Program-made: the position numbers and the translations under genes
Assembly (NCBI GenBank): GCA_025266875.1
Contig: JALLLT010000026.1
Coordinates: 496,001 to 560,000, forward strand
Length of the DNA stretch: 64,000 nucleotides
Origin: Fennellomyces sp. T-0311
Lineage: Eukaryota > Mucoromycota > Mucoromycetes > Mucorales > Lichtheimiaceae
Direction of reading: 5' to 3'
Shown here: positions 13,696 to 25,268 of the stretch, one piece after another
Numbering within the stretch: the first letter of the stretch is position 1
How the letters are laid out: each line of letters opens with the position of its first letter
The notes under the pieces: model-generated
Seen by the model: the letters and a program-made list of their open reading frames with translations, nothing else
The model's database searches: none
Told to the model about the DNA's origin: nothing

Positions 13696-13870
13696 CTAGG
13701 TCCTGCTAACGAAAATAGTCATTGAAGGATATGGAAGGCAAAGTTCAAACACGCCACAGTGGGTGCGGGAATATTTTTTCCTGTTTCTCCCACACGCGAT
13801 TTCAGCTCCATAAATGAAAAATAGCAAGGACATATTATACTATCAGGCTTCTTTCGTTTTTGTTTTTTTT

Positions 13871-14325
13871 TAAATGCCATGTTCTCTACTTTTTTCTTTG
13901 CTCGGTGAGCGAATGCACAAGTCATGCAGTGCTGACTTGGTGTATGGAGAGGGTCTCGGTGATTCCAGGGATAAGTATCGCGGTGCGTGCTCTTTCTCAC
14001 TCTATCAGACAGCAAGATATGGGAAGGCACTAAATCCATGGCAGCGGCACGTTTATCGTCGGGCATCTTTTGATTTTACGTTCAAACTTTGCATATTGCT
14101 TAAATCCATGTTTTCTATTGTTCTTTGCTCAGTGAACACACACTAATCGTACAGTACTAACTTTGTATATAAGAGAGGATCCCGGTGATTCCAGAGAGGA
14201 GTGTTACGAAATATGGTATCAGCCTTCGCAACGCGTTAAGTCTCTGGCAGCAGCAAATTTATCATCAGGTGCTGGGCGGTACGATTTTGCGCTCACTGTA
14301 TTATTCCTACTATACAAGAATCCTT
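13871..14325 (+). repeat. diverged tandem duplication, unit about 230 bp
   Basis: Two adjacent units start at about 13871 and 14101. Each has, in order, CCATGTT-TCTA, TTCTTTGCTC-GTGA, a GTACAG/ATGCAG-type stretch, GGTGATTCCAG, and later GGCAGC-GCA followed by TTTATC and a GATTTT-rich end. Spacing is kept over the whole unit, so this is one tandem duplication that has since diverged. No coding function is apparent. Confidence 0.6.
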
Positions 14326-14470
14326 TCCCAGGATCTATGACGAAAAACAAGTCGATTACTTCAAAACTAGTATGCGCCATTCCATGTCATTGATGCTATT
14401 GTCCTTATTCATATTTGCGAATATATACTTTCTAACCTCAAAATGATATGTGATCGATTCTTGTAACCTA

Positions 14471-14835
14471 CACGGCGTCTTCAAATGGCGGCCGATCAGC
14501 TGCTGCTTGCACCGATCTTTATCGGAGGTAAGAGTGGGATAATACAGCGAAGAGGTATTATGCTTGCAGAGACTGGTCTTCTCGACTCAAGATCTCCTTG
14601 AAGGAGAATCTATTGCTGAGATCCAGGGCAGCTGAAGGAAGGTTGCTTATCGGCCTTAATGCGAATCACAAGGAGAGAGTCTGTGATATCTTCGTCTGAT
14701 GGCCCGCTAATCCAGTTTGTAGGTTTAACCAGCAGTTCAGTGTGACAACTTTTACTTTTGAGCCGTTGAATTACCAGATCATCGTAACAAATGCGGTCTC
14801 TCTCGGCTCGGATACTCGCGTATTCTTATCAGTCC
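14471..14835 (+). pseudogene. broken copy of the SYM1/Mpv17 gene (exons 4-6)
   Basis: Aligns with the gene at 58548-59397 from the end of its intron 3 to the middle of its last exon: GATCAGCTGCTGCTTGC, CTCCTTGAAGGA, GCTGAGATCCAGG, and AATTACCAGATCATCGTAAC are shared in order. It includes sequence matching the introns, so it arose by DNA duplication and not by reverse transcription. The acceptor used by the intact gene (CTAG before TCTTT) is lost here, and frameshifts and stop codons follow. The 5' half (exons 1-3) is missing. Mpv17/PMP22 proteins are four-helix membrane proteins of the mitochondrial inner membrane or peroxisome; this copy cannot make one. Confidence 0.75.
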
Positions 14836-15999
14836 GTGATAATCATCAGATACATTTGCATTATGAGTATCGAGGTGAAAGATTCCATATAAAATAGCGA
14901 AAGTATATTGTATCTGACATAATACGTACGTACATACGTCTTCAAGATGACATAAAGCAAGCACATGGCATAACCCACTCAAGACACCTGTGTAGGGTCC
15001 TATAGCAGAGCATATATTGCTGTTTAATGTACATACCTATGCTTCAAAAGCAAGCTGCACCACTATTTTGGGCCGACATTCTCATCCTCGGTTCTTTGAC
15101 TCCAGTTAATAAAATAAGAGACACTTTCCATATGCACGCAACCTGAAGCTCAGTACCAGGCACAGGCCTTTCATCATTAGTCTGACTCCATTCTCCTTCC
15201 TTGCACGTCGAGATAGTGAGTTGGCTATGTTGATATAGCGAACTGTTGGTCGTTAGCGGAATAAGGTGGAGTGGTACTGGGATTAGAAAATGTCTGTACC
15301 AAACCATGGTTCTTGCTATCGTACTACACGTATAGATATCAACACTGTATTCTTCTTCTGCTGTTGGAGTCGCTTATCAAGTACGATTCTCCTTGCTGAA
15401 CAACAAATGATGACGGGAACGGATGTCTAAGAAATCGGTGGACTCCAGTACACAGTGCTTTATCCATGTGATGAATTTCGTTGAAGTAATACTGTTGCTG
15501 GCATCATATTAGTATTTGCTGCGATTTCTTGGTCGCATCTTGGTACCAGGTTCGAGCTCCGGATGACGAGGTTTGCGATCGAATCCTCCTTGATATTGCA
15601 CATCTTTAGGAGATACGTGGTGCTGACGAGCCGATGTAGACCTGATCCGGATTGGCCGATGGTTACAGCAAAAGTGTTGCTGAAGGAACTCCAGTATTCC
15701 ACTGGAACCCATCGTTCTCGACTCTATCGAATACTGACGAATACGGAAGGAAGGAGCAAACGAATAGAAATCGTGACTGGAATGCTATGGAGTAAATTCA
15801 AATAAATACTATCGATCAAAAAGACCTTCATGACGATGGCCTAGGAGCAGTGTGGGCAAGCAGTGCCATGTCACGGGAGCCGCTTTTACGCATCAGGTAA
15901 ACGAGAAGATCAGAAGCAGCGGCCATGCATAAATGCCAAACAAGTTTTGAGCAGCAGCAGCAGCAGGTACAAGGATCTTTTTCATTTTCGTCTATTTCT
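14836..15999. other. intergenic, no supported gene
   Basis: Open frames of 60-90 codons exist at 15460-15805 on both strands but overlap each other and show no family motif. A CAG run (15951-15966) lies just upstream of the deubiquitinase start and is in frame with it, so a longer N-terminus starting at 15925 is possible. Confidence 0.5.
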
Positions 16000-17755
16000 A
16001 TGGCTTCTCGCAAGAAACGCTCGTTTTTCAAAAGTTTTTTATTTCCTCACCAGCGATCGTCGCATCGTGACCCTGCGGAATTGACTGAAGGGCAGACAGC
16101 CACGTTGGCAGCATTCAGGCATTATGTCAATTCCCATTTGGGCGTCGGTCAGTCGATCGATCATGTCACCCTGATCACCATTCTTGAAGCGAGTGGATGG
16201 GACATGTACCATGCCATTACTGAGCTCAGCGATTATCAAGAAGCGGAAAATGGGCTACTCTGGCCGCCACCGCAAATCAAGCCCCAGCTGGTGTTACTGG
16301 GCAGCGAGAACGACGCCAACACCAGCTGCTACATCGACTCGCTTCTTTTTGCCATGTTTATGGGCCTCACTGTAAGTTTGATGCACGTCGATCGCTCTCT
16401 CACCTGCTAATTAGAAGGTACCAGGTGTTTGATCCGCTGTTGACTTACAACGTATCGGATCCAGCTGATCCGAAGCACAGGCTACAGATTCTCCTGCGGC
16501 TGTTTGTCAATCGATTGCGCAGAGGTCACTTGATCAAAGCCGAATCGGTGCGCATGCTTCGCAAGGCATTCAAGGCATCGGAATGGAGCGGAAGTGACGG
16601 CGACGGAAACTGGAGTCAGGAGGATGTCAGTGAGCTCTACCTGTTTATCACCAACACCTTCGATCTACCTTATCTTCCGGTAAACGCATGTCAGCTGCCT
16701 TGGTTCTCTCTTCTTACTCATGTCAACTGGCTGGTAGTTTCAGATACGGCTTTTCCACGGGGCCGATCGCGATACGGACGATGACCGAGTCATGACCGAT
16801 CGCATTCTTTCGATTGGCGTACCAGACACTCGCGGCGCCAGTCTCGAAAAGCTGCTTGGTGATCACTTTTACGACCACACAATCACCGGACTTCGACGAC
16901 GCGTGGATGAAACCGACTGTTCATCGATCACGTACACGGACTCGGACAACGATGATGATGACGACGACGATGACATGCCAAAGAGAGCCAGGCACGGTGA
17001 GAATTCAGTGGAAGTGACGGCCTTGCAAGTCCTCGAGCTACTGCCTTTCTACAGCGTGCAGAATGAGTTAGGAAACTCGATCGAAACACAGGTGCCTCAG
17101 AGCTTTCCCGACTGGCACTTGATTCTGCCTATTCTGTTGAATCGGTATCGATATGACAGCCATGGTGTATCGCACAAGATCGAAAACCTTATCGATATTC
17201 CGGCAGAAATCGAGTTCAATCGCTTTGTCAATCGCAACGCAGACTATCCGATCTGCGTAGCATGTGGTCGTAAGGTGGAGTGCGTGATGCGACTGCAGAG
17301 TGCTGTTTGCCACAAAGGAAGCTCTGTCCGCGCCGGCCATTATATAGCGTACGCACGGGCGTCACCGACCGAGAACGAAGGTAACGAAATTTGGATGAAA
17401 CTAGGTAACTGAATAAGCTTCCTTTTGTGCTTATGTGGCGGCTTCCTGACAGCACATCGCATCCATAGATAACCTCAACGTCAACGAACGAGTACACACT
17501 ATCCCGGGCCCACGGGCGTTTAGACAGATACAAGAAGAGCTTGCTCGGGATGCTTATTTGCTATTTTATGAGCTAGTCAAAGAGTGCGAGCATGAGACTA
17601 CGACCGCGCTCCAGCTTCCAGATAAAGACGCACCGTCGAATCTAGATCTAGGCGAATCCATGACCATACCGTCGGAAGATGACGACAGCAACGACGAAGA
17701 TACCCTCGCATCATCTGCAAAAAGCAACAGTAAACTTTCGTGTAAATTCATTTGA
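16000..17755 (+). CDS. USP-family ubiquitin carboxyl-terminal hydrolase
   Basis: Probable cysteine protease that removes ubiquitin. Exons 16000-16371, 16425-16679, 16744-17404 and 17469-17755 give 524 residues. The Cys box is NTSCYIDSLLFAMF with the nucleophile near residue 110. The His box is RAGHYIAYAR with His near residue 408. A Trp (EIWMKLDNLNV) follows the His box, as in USP folds, and is restored by choosing the donor at 17405. LPIRLFHGADRD and a pair of CxxC/C residues (ICVACGRK ... VCHKG) sit between the boxes. An Asp-rich insert (about 9 acids) lies in the middle and an acid-rich tail at the end. It matches fungal UCH-domain proteins of this DTSCY/NTSCY type, not a specific yeast Ubp. 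ATG at 15925 is in frame and would add 25 residues including a poly-Gln run. The gene ends 7 bp from the convergent ISU1 stop. Confidence 0.85.
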
Positions 17756-17762
17756 TATACAT

Positions 17763-18304
17763 TTATTGGCCGTTTCGTTTGGTATTGTAGTCCTTGATCG
17801 CTGACTGGATGGCATCTTCTGCCAGCACTATTGGAGTGGGAGGGGATGTTAGTATGTTGGCAGATCATCCACATCAGAACTCACTTGAGCAGTGAAGCTT
17901 GACTGGCGGGAGTGACAGTGCCTGAGCGATATCTGTATTCTTCACTTGACCGGCTTCGTCGAGAGTCATACCGCGGACGCGCTCGGTCATATAACTGCTG
18001 CTTGCGATGGCCGATCCGCAGCCAAAGGTTTTGAACTTGACATCGCTTATCTGACCGGTGCTTTCGTCGACCTGAATCTGGAGCTTCATGACATCGCCAC
18101 AAGCGGGCGCGCCCACCAGACCGGTGCCGACGTTTTTGTTTTTCTTGTCCAGTGATCCGACGTTTCTGGGCGACTCGTAGTGGTCGATCACCTGTTTGTC
18201 GCACCAGTGGTCAGCGCTGCGTGGCTGGACATCAGGGCGGGCTGTGTTCTGTTTACCTTGGGGTGGTAGTTACGCACTTGGGTTCTCAGCAGTTGATGCA
18301 ACAT
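17763..18304 (-). CDS. ISU1: iron-sulfur cluster assembly scaffold ISU1
   Basis: Scaffold on which Nfs1, frataxin and ferredoxin build [2Fe-2S] clusters in the mitochondrial matrix. Exons 18304-18257, 18191-17885 and 17827-17763 give 139 residues. The three cluster-binding Cys are present in GAPACGDV, FGCGSAIASS and VKLHCSMLAED; the last is only formed by splicing the final exon. The LPPVK motif recognised by the Hsp70 Ssq1 family is intact (SLPPVKLHC). The N-terminus MLHQLLRTQVRNYHPK is a short basic presequence. The stop codon TAA overlaps an AATAAA polyadenylation word, so this 3' UTR must run into the deubiquitinase gene. Confidence 0.96.
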
Positions 18305-18620
18305 TTTCGGGCACGAAGAAACAAAGGAATGCGTTAGGGCGTATATATAACCTTTTATGATGGAGATTACATCATCGGTGTGCAATAGCGTATCTTAAGA
18401 CTCAGAATGGAGTAAAAACGGTTACAATTACTTTGGAAAGAAACAGAAAGAAAATAGAGCAATCACCCGGACGACCGACACATGGACACACACACAGGAC
18501 GGGGGGAAAAAAGTTAGTTACATGTACAAAGAGAGGGAAACAGCGAGAGAGATCAAGAGGTAGAGAGCGTTCGATACCGAAGAAATTGCTGGCAAAGGGA
18601 ATACTGGAGACATCCTTTTT

Positions 18621-19874
18621 CTAATCGATTTCCATCAAATCACGGATGATGCCGTTATCTGCTACATCGGCCTCTACTTCAGTGCTCGAGCCTGACGGCA
18701 CGCTGTGTGTGGAACGTGAGTTTCGTCGTCGGTTGTGATGGAGATGCTCTCGTCTGGACTGGTCGCCGAGAATGGCGGGCGACACGCGGGTATTGTCAGT
18801 GTTGTCATTGTCGGATGAGGGGTGTTCATTAAAAGACATGCGCGGTTCTGCGTGCTGTGGTTGTGGTGGTGCTTCTTCCACCTGGGTAATGTCGCTCTGG
18901 CGTTCGTCGATGGGAATGGGCAGGACATCCGGTGCCGTGCCATGGGTTGCGAGTGGCATGACCTGGTCGGTCTGAGGAGTGGGTTGTGGGGCGCCTGCGA
19001 CAACTGCGCGGGCAGCGGCTGCGGTGGTGCTGGACGTGGTCGTGGTGGGTGGATGTGTAGCGTGATGGCGTTCGACGCACCACCATCGATGACCCTCGGC
19101 CCAGGCTTTGGATTGGCAGGCCTTGGAGCAGTACTTTGCTTTGCGGCTATATATACATACACATATATGTAAATATATATAAATATAAAAGGGGATGATG
19201 AGCCATAGGACAAATAAGGGGACAGGGATCTTCTCTTTCGGGGGTGCAACGGCACACCACAACTTACCATCGACGACACTTGGCGAACTCGCGCGGATAG
19301 CGTTCCCATTTGCCGCAATGCATGTACGCACATTGCCGTATTCCACCGCGCTGCTCGTCTTTCCTGCACGCATTACGCATGATGACGCCCGCCCAGTAGA
19401 TGATGGTGGCCGGGTGGAGACGGTGTGTGAACTTTTCTACTACGGAAAAGACGTTTTTGCGGTGGTTCTTGTGGAAGGATTCGCGGATGTGCGGGTATTT
19501 GGACAGGTAGGCAAGCAGCTGCAGCGACAACAGCACGTCTTCCTCGCGGTGGAGGATGGCTTCGCTCGAGAGGCTGTTGAGCAAAGGTATTGACGACAAC
19601 GATGGATCGACAGGCTTTGGCTTGGGTTTAGGGGTGCGCGTGAGAAAGGTGCGTCGCTTGGGGGCGGTGAACAGGTTGGACGTGCTCAGTGGTTGTGGCT
19701 GTTGGGGTGGCGATGGTTGTTGATCCATACTCGACGACAGAGCGCCGAAAAATCTCCGTGAGGGAGTGATGGGTGTTGACCGAGACTGTGTCGGCTGCAA
19801 AGGTACCGTTGGTAGGGACAGTGCCGTGGCTGCAGTCGCTCCTGTAGGTGGCAGCTGCTGATGGTGCTGCTGCT

Positions 19875-19906
<32 letters not shown>

Positions 19907-20322
19907 TGTTTGCGTTCATGGTCTTTATCCGCTCTGGCCTGGTCCAGCGCTTTGGTGAAGTTCTCCAGGATCGCCAGTACCACATGGACTGCTCCCGTCT
20001 CCACCACACGGCTCCGTATCTCTTCGGTTCCACGCACTCCTACATTGACCATGCACTGGAACGCAAGCGACCATTTCCACAGCGAATGTCGGTCTGTGTG
20101 CTGACACGTAGCGAGTATCTTCACCAGTCGTTCCAGCCCGCCATCTGCCGCTAGAATTTCTCGTATACGAGGTGATGTGGATGTCATGTACGCTAGGTGT
20201 GTAAGCGAATTGACCAATGGTAACGTTGCTGTACAATCAAGAGCCCGCCGATCGTACAAAGCAGATGTGATGACGATTGCTGCTCTGTTCTGTGCCGGAT
20301 GACTAAAGTTGGGCTCACGCAT
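18621..20322 (-). CDS. MUB1: MUB1/samB-like MYND zinc-finger protein
   Basis: In yeast Mub1 joins the Ubr2/Rad6 ubiquitin ligase that turns over Rpn4; in Aspergillus samB controls morphogenesis. Two exons, 20322-19268 and 19146-18621, give 526 residues. The start MREPNFSHPAQNRAAIV and the next 120 residues (DRRALD, LVNSLTHLAYM, DGGLERLVKIL, MVNVGVRGTEEIRSRVV) are the conserved armadillo-like N-terminal region of this family. A long poly-Gln run follows (CAG/CAA codons, about 19862-19911). A second conserved block (HREEDVLLSLQLLAYLSKYP, RESFHKN) precedes the MYND finger, which spans the intron: QCAYMHCGKWERYPREFAKC, then CRKAKYCSKACQSKAWAEGH and RWWC. The tail is Ser/Pro/His-rich and probably disordered. 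The intron contains a TA-rich microsatellite. Confidence 0.9.
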
Positions 20323-21320
20323 TATATTTTTAAATGGTGCGGGGGGTCTCTACAACACACACAACGAAGGAAAAAATACTACACACAGAAGAGGAAGGAG
20401 CAGCTCCGGTTTGCCAATCGCAACCTCCGCCGGCATTCAATTGCCGAAGGAACCAATCGTGCCACAAACATAGCCTTTCCTTTGTCCCATTGTTCTGCAG
20501 GGCCAACAAACAAACGCCTGTTCTCAGTATCAACCACCGCCAGCAGATAGCCTGTGCAGTCATGGTCGCCAGCTTACAGATGCCTAGAGACAAGCTCGAT
20601 TTGTTACTATGGCTGCCAGATTGTTGTTGTTGCAGCGTGGCAATGCACCATAGCGAGACCCAAGTTCTTTTTTGGTAGATCTCTGTGGCAACCGCGCCGC
20701 TGGAGGCTGCCGGGGAGAAGTATCCATCGCACAATCAAATTCAGCTGCACCGTATTAGTCTACGCTGCCTCATATTCCGCGTTGCATCCATGGAGAATCA
20801 GCTGTTCCATGGCCAGTGGCTCTCCATTAGTATTATTCATCACGTTTTGTCAGGTGATACGCGGCATTAACCTTGTTGGTTGTTCCATTGAGGAAACTCC
20901 AAGAACCGTATAAGCCCCTGGATGGGGATTATTTCTTTTAATCATGCAATCTTTTGGAAAGACGATGGCTGGGTGTTATTCCTAAAATAAGATACCAGAA
21001 TCGTGGTCTGTCCACCAATGACGACATGTGCCCCAACCCACTCTATGGGGAGCAAGCCGGACAGCTGGGAATAGAATGAGCATTTACTTTCAGTGTTGCA
21101 TCCCAATGCCAATATTAAATGGAGTATGTTGCACAGTCTTATATAACTGACACCATCACATGAATGACGCTTCCCGCTCCCAAGTCCCGTACGAAAAGCG
21201 GATGTGCTAGTGTCTCGAACGGCGTGTGCTCTATCGGCTTTTAACATGGACCGTTAATGAGATAAATATATAATTTTCAACCATCATGTCGCAATTCTCT
21301 CTCTCTCTCTCTCCTACTAT
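20323..21320. other. intergenic between MUB1 start and TVP38-like stop
   Basis: About 1 kb serving as the MUB1 promoter side and the 3' side of the TVP38-like gene. It includes a CT-rich run at 21295-21314 next to the stop of the TVP38-like gene. No conserved ORF was recognised. Confidence 0.5.
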
Positions 21321-22396
21321 CTATGATGTAGAACGTCGTGTGCGATCCTCGTCTTCGTCGTCGTCATCATGCCATTCCATCCAGTCCACCAACGAGGTGT
21401 TATCGCCTTCACGACGATCCAAGAAAGCCATTTGCTCCGCGTCATTTTCTTCCAGATTGGCTTCAGCAACGGCTCGCTTGGCTATCACGTATATGTAGCC
21501 CATCACTGCAGTCGACAATAACGAGCCGAGGATGACGGAAACCATGCGCACGGTCTCAGCAGTCTGCTCAGCCTCCGTCAGATCCTCATCCTCACCGAGG
21601 ATATGCTTTGCAAACGACGTCAAATTGGCCCCAATGTAGATATGCAGACCAATCTTGATCAGCGTCAATGCAGTGCCGAGCGTATAATCCCGCAGCGAGA
21701 TGTCTGTGGCAGCGAACAATACGTTCTAAGTTACATGTGTGAATAAGGCAATCCAATCAGACATATCACCAACTCACCAAAAGATTGAACGGATAAGGTG
21801 AAAGGCGTATTAAGAGAAACAGCTAGCTCCAAAGTCAGCACGTTGATGCCATGAATTATTCCCTCTTCCCTTCGCTTTACCTTGAAGCCCGACTTTTCAA
21901 CCGCGCGAACGACGGCGAGTAGGTTTGGATATCGCGTCATCATCCGCTGTACCCGATCCTTCAGCCATATCCGCGACACAACAAAGCACGCGACCGCACC
22001 CGCCAATGCGCTGAAGTACGACAGCGGATATCCCTTGGCAAAGCCAAACGTGAAGCCCGATAAGGTCTGATACATGCCATAGCCGATCATGGGCGGAAAA
22101 GCGCTGAGGAAGATTAACGAACCGAGCAGGAAGTATCCGCCAGCGCCCATATCTCTGACGGCACCACTTAGCTGCTCCAATGCTGTGACCAACTCGTGCC
22201 GATAAATATACATGATGCCCATGCCAAGCATCGACACGGCGATAAAAATCAGCGTCCACCGCCACTGCTTAGCAAACTCCCGTATCCGTTCCCGCGTCAA
22301 TGCTTGGCGTATCCGTCCGAATCGACTGTGGCTGCCGTCCGCCGGAAACCAGTATATTTGTTCGTTATCTGAAGGCCGTGCTTCCTCGGTGCTCAT
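21321..22396 (-). CDS. TVP38/TMEM64 (DedA-fold) membrane protein
   Basis: Multi-pass membrane protein of the VTT/DedA superfamily; yeast Tvp38 is a Golgi vesicle protein and relatives act in lipid scrambling. Exons 22396-21881, 21822-21778 and 21725-21321 give 321 residues. Evidence: a cytosolic N-terminus, a first helix (WTLIFIAVSMLGMGIMYIY), then AFPPMIGYGMYQTLSGFTFGFAKG, AGAVACFVVSRIW, and the family signature restored only by splicing the 45-bp exon: LFLLIRLSPYPFNLL followed by NVLFAATDISLRDYTLGTAL. A last hydrophobic segment (MVSVILGSLLSTAVMGYIYVI) and an acidic tail (HDDDDEDEDR) close it. The start at 22396 is the first ATG in frame. The short third exon shows why unspliced reading would miss the signature. 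Confidence 0.9.
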
Positions 22397-23338
22397 TTCA
22401 AATTCGTCTAGTGCTTTACAGCCATAAAAAAACAATCAGATCTTGCGTCGATCGGCCGACTTTAACAAGTACCGTCATGCGTTGCAAGCAGATGCGAATC
22501 TCCACCTAGAGCGATCGCTCCGCGCTGAGTATCTGGGGTTGACTTGCTTGGAAGGCAATGAGCACACACGGCGTGTTATTTCTTTCTTCGCTATCAGGCA
22601 GCTTACCTTCGGTCCATACAGGCGTGAGTGAAAACAGGGATAGTTTACGGAGGGGTTGGGGAAAGAAGAATAAAGAAAAATACGGCCACTTTGACTCTCC
22701 TTAGCCGCACTGTCTTTTTCTTAGCCGCAAAAGCGAAACCAACGCTATTTCACATCAAGCAAAAGCGGGTAAATTCTACCCGCTGAGCCATATTTGGCCC
22801 TCTATTATTTCACTACTCGCTCCAGACGAGCCTGCCATCGTGCAGACACCCAGCAGTCGTGCGTTGCCAAAGACCGACATATTTTCCAAAAAAGAAAAAT
22901 AGGCGCTGGACAAAGCAGCGAGAGCGAAAAGAGATGGGTGATAAATAGCCGGTTAATGATCTCGTGGAGTAATAATAAGGCACTAAATTATTTGCGGATC
23001 AATAGTGAAACTCTGATCTCGCTTGACTATCCTGTGCCAGACCTTTCCCTTTGCGTGTGTCCAATCATCGCGACTAGTCAAAACTTGGCCATGCGTCCTG
23101 GCCAGCGCGCGTAAGGAGGGGAGCCTTCCCCCTCCCCATGGTTGTTGTTGCCTGGCGACCGTCGACATCTTTTTTGGTTGCCGGGATTCCAAAGATTGAA
23201 TGTTGCACAAGGTCCTTTGAATTTTATTGCAGGCGCAAAGGAGAACCTTTCTCGCCTCTCTTCCCGTTCGAATTCGTTCATTTACTGAGCAACCGTTATC
23301 CCTTCCCCTTCCTTTAACAACGAACAGGCCTTCCCGCA
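22397..23338. other. divergent promoter region (TVP38-like / SH3 protein)
   Basis: About 940 bp between two divergently transcribed genes. It contains the palindrome at 22764-22784 and a CT-rich leader just before the SH3 gene. No conserved ORF. Confidence 0.5.
22764..22784. promoter_or_regulatory. perfect 8-bp inverted repeat, AGCGGGTA-N5-TACCCGCT
   Basis: Two exact 8-bp arms around a 5-bp spacer (AATTC), in the shared upstream region of two divergent genes. Half-site spacing is compatible with binding by a dimeric regulator such as a zinc-cluster protein. The regulator and the function are not known. Confidence 0.35.
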
Positions 23339-24817
23339 ATGATTAGGCGCTCGCTCGACTCCGAAAACGCATCGATCGCCGTGATGATGTATAAGCGCGC
23401 AGGGGAAGAAGAATCCGCCGCTGGTTCGGTCGCCCCACCTGCAAAAACTGAGGCAGAAAGTAAGCTTGTTTTACAAGGAAGCAAAAACAAAAAGTCTCAA
23501 TAACAATAAAATTGCCCTCTTTCGAAAACCACAAACAACAACAAAAAAGAACCGCCCGCTGCTGAAAAGACCAGCGAACCTGCAGCAGCCGAACCATCGT
23601 TTGCTAATGGAAAATCCCAATCGTTTGGATTCCCTGCCGAGGAAACCAAAGCGGCCAAGGCGACTAGCACCGAAAACGCAAAACCAAAATCTTCATCATC
23701 GGCCGAGCCGACCGATAAACCTTCCCCGTCCATTCCTACCCTTTCGCATCCAGGCATCACGGCATCTGACACCAACGCTGCCACCAACACGGCCGTCGCT
23801 GCCTCTGAGAATAGCAATTCCGAGACATTGTCGGGCAGTGCCATTGGCGCCATAGTCGCCATTGTGTGTATCATTCTGCTCGGCGTGATTGCCTTCTTTT
23901 TCATGAAGCGTCGCCAAAAGAAGAAGGCTGCCATGAACAACCGTCTGACTCGATTCTCGATGGGCCCTACGTATAATGCGACAACAGCCCCTGGTGGAGA
24001 TGCTGCCTATGGTTACAGCACGGCCATGTCCAATAGCAACAGCAACAACTACTCGGACCCGTTTGCATACAGCAACAATAACGCCAATGCATACAGCGCG
24101 ACAACGACGCCCATGACATACAACAATGCTGCCCCGGTCATGGATTACAACAACGCTGCCCCTCCCATGGCCTACAACAACGCTGCTCCTGCCATGGACT
24201 ACAACAATGCCCCGGGTTACAGTAATCCTGCACCACAGATGGGATACAATAATGCGCCTCCTATGGATTACAGCAACTCGTCGCCTTTCAATCAGCCTCC
24301 TCCGCAACAGCAACAGCCATTCATGCCGCAACCAACCTCGCCCGTCGGCACCGTCACCACCGGATCCACACCTCCTCTACCGGAGCCCATGTCTGCACCC
24401 GTCGTTGCTGCCGCGGGTGCTGCTGCAGTTGGAGTAGCGGCGACGCAGCAGGACCAGACGGCGGACCAACAGCAGGCAATTGGCACGTTCACTGTCGTAG
24501 CAGGCTACATGCCGGCTTTGAGCGACGAGATCCAAGTCCGACCGGGAGACCAGGTCCAGGTCTTTGTGGAATACGACGACGGATGGTGTCTGGGCGCCAA
24601 CTTGACAACAGGTCAGCAACGTGGTGTCTTCCCTAAGCATTGCATTTCCCCGCCCACCAACGTTGCAGCTCCGATGGTGACCGATCCACTCGCACAACAA
24701 CAGCAACAGCAACAGCAGCAGCAACTGCCCGTTGTTCCTGCTACTGGTGGTCTATCCGTAGTCGATCCCAAGCATCAGAGCAAGCGCGTCAGCTCCTTGT
24801 ACAGTAATCCACAATAA
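23339..24817 (+). CDS. single-pass membrane protein with C-terminal SH3 domain
   Basis: Exons 23339-23459 and 23550-24817 give 462 residues. The N-terminal 130 residues are Ala/Glu/Thr/Ser-rich, with no clear signal peptide. A hydrophobic helix at about 138-159 (SAIGAIVAIVCIILLGVIAF) is followed by basic KRRQKKK, which sets the C-terminal side in the cytosol. Then come Tyr/Asn/Ala repeats (YNNAAPVMDYNNAAPPMAYN type), Pro/Gln-rich linkers, an SH3 domain at about 353-408 (FTVVAGYMPALSDEIQVRPG, DDGWCLGANL, RGVFPKHCI) and a poly-Gln stretch. The layout resembles fungal surface sensors of the Fus1/Sho1 kind and many unnamed fungal SH3 membrane proteins. A role at the cell cortex is inference. An upstream exon with a signal peptide cannot be excluded. 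Confidence 0.82.
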
Positions 24818-25143
24818 ACCGACCTTGTTTCCCCTCCCTCCTTTTTTGTTAGAGTAAATGCCCCGCTATATCCACCTCCATTTTTTTCTCTGTTCTCTCT
24901 CTATCTAGTGTATGTGTGTCCGTCTTTATTTTTTTTTAAAAAAGAAAGCATACGAACCCCGAAGCAGCTTCCATGGTGGAAAAGAAAGAGCGGTGTGGAG
25001 TTTAAGGGAGCACGTTCTTTCAGGGACGCATCTCTCCTAAGGTGTGCGGTCTTCAATTCAGTATTTCATTAATGACATGCGCCACCCGCTAGCTCGAATT
25101 TGGCAACGAGATATTATTACCAAGGAGCAAACCCGAGGGAGCG
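24818..25143. other. intergenic
   Basis: 3' side of the SH3 gene and promoter of the secreted RlpA-like gene. T-rich and CT-rich tracts only. Confidence 0.5.
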
Positions 25144-25150
25144 TATAAAA
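25144..25150 (+). promoter_or_regulatory. TATA box (TATAAAA) of the RlpA-like gene
   Basis: TATAAAA about 120 bp before the start codon at 25269, followed by a CT-rich leader as in strongly expressed fungal genes. Confidence 0.5.
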
Positions 25151-25268
25151 GGACCTCCTCTCTTGAAAGATCGCACCTCTTTCTTTCCACATAAACACTT
25201 CTACTTGTACTTTTCAATCCCCCTTCCCTTCTTTATACATCTGACGCCGGCCGTTCCCCATTACACTC

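Noticed and set aside
15540..15580. B-box-like GGTTCGAGCTCC suggesting a tRNA gene
   Set aside because: No A box and no acceptor stem pairing around it.
23699..24331. 211-codon His/Arg/Val-rich minus-strand frame in the SH3 gene
   Set aside because: Reverse reading of the Asn/Tyr/Ala repeat region; composition is an artefact.
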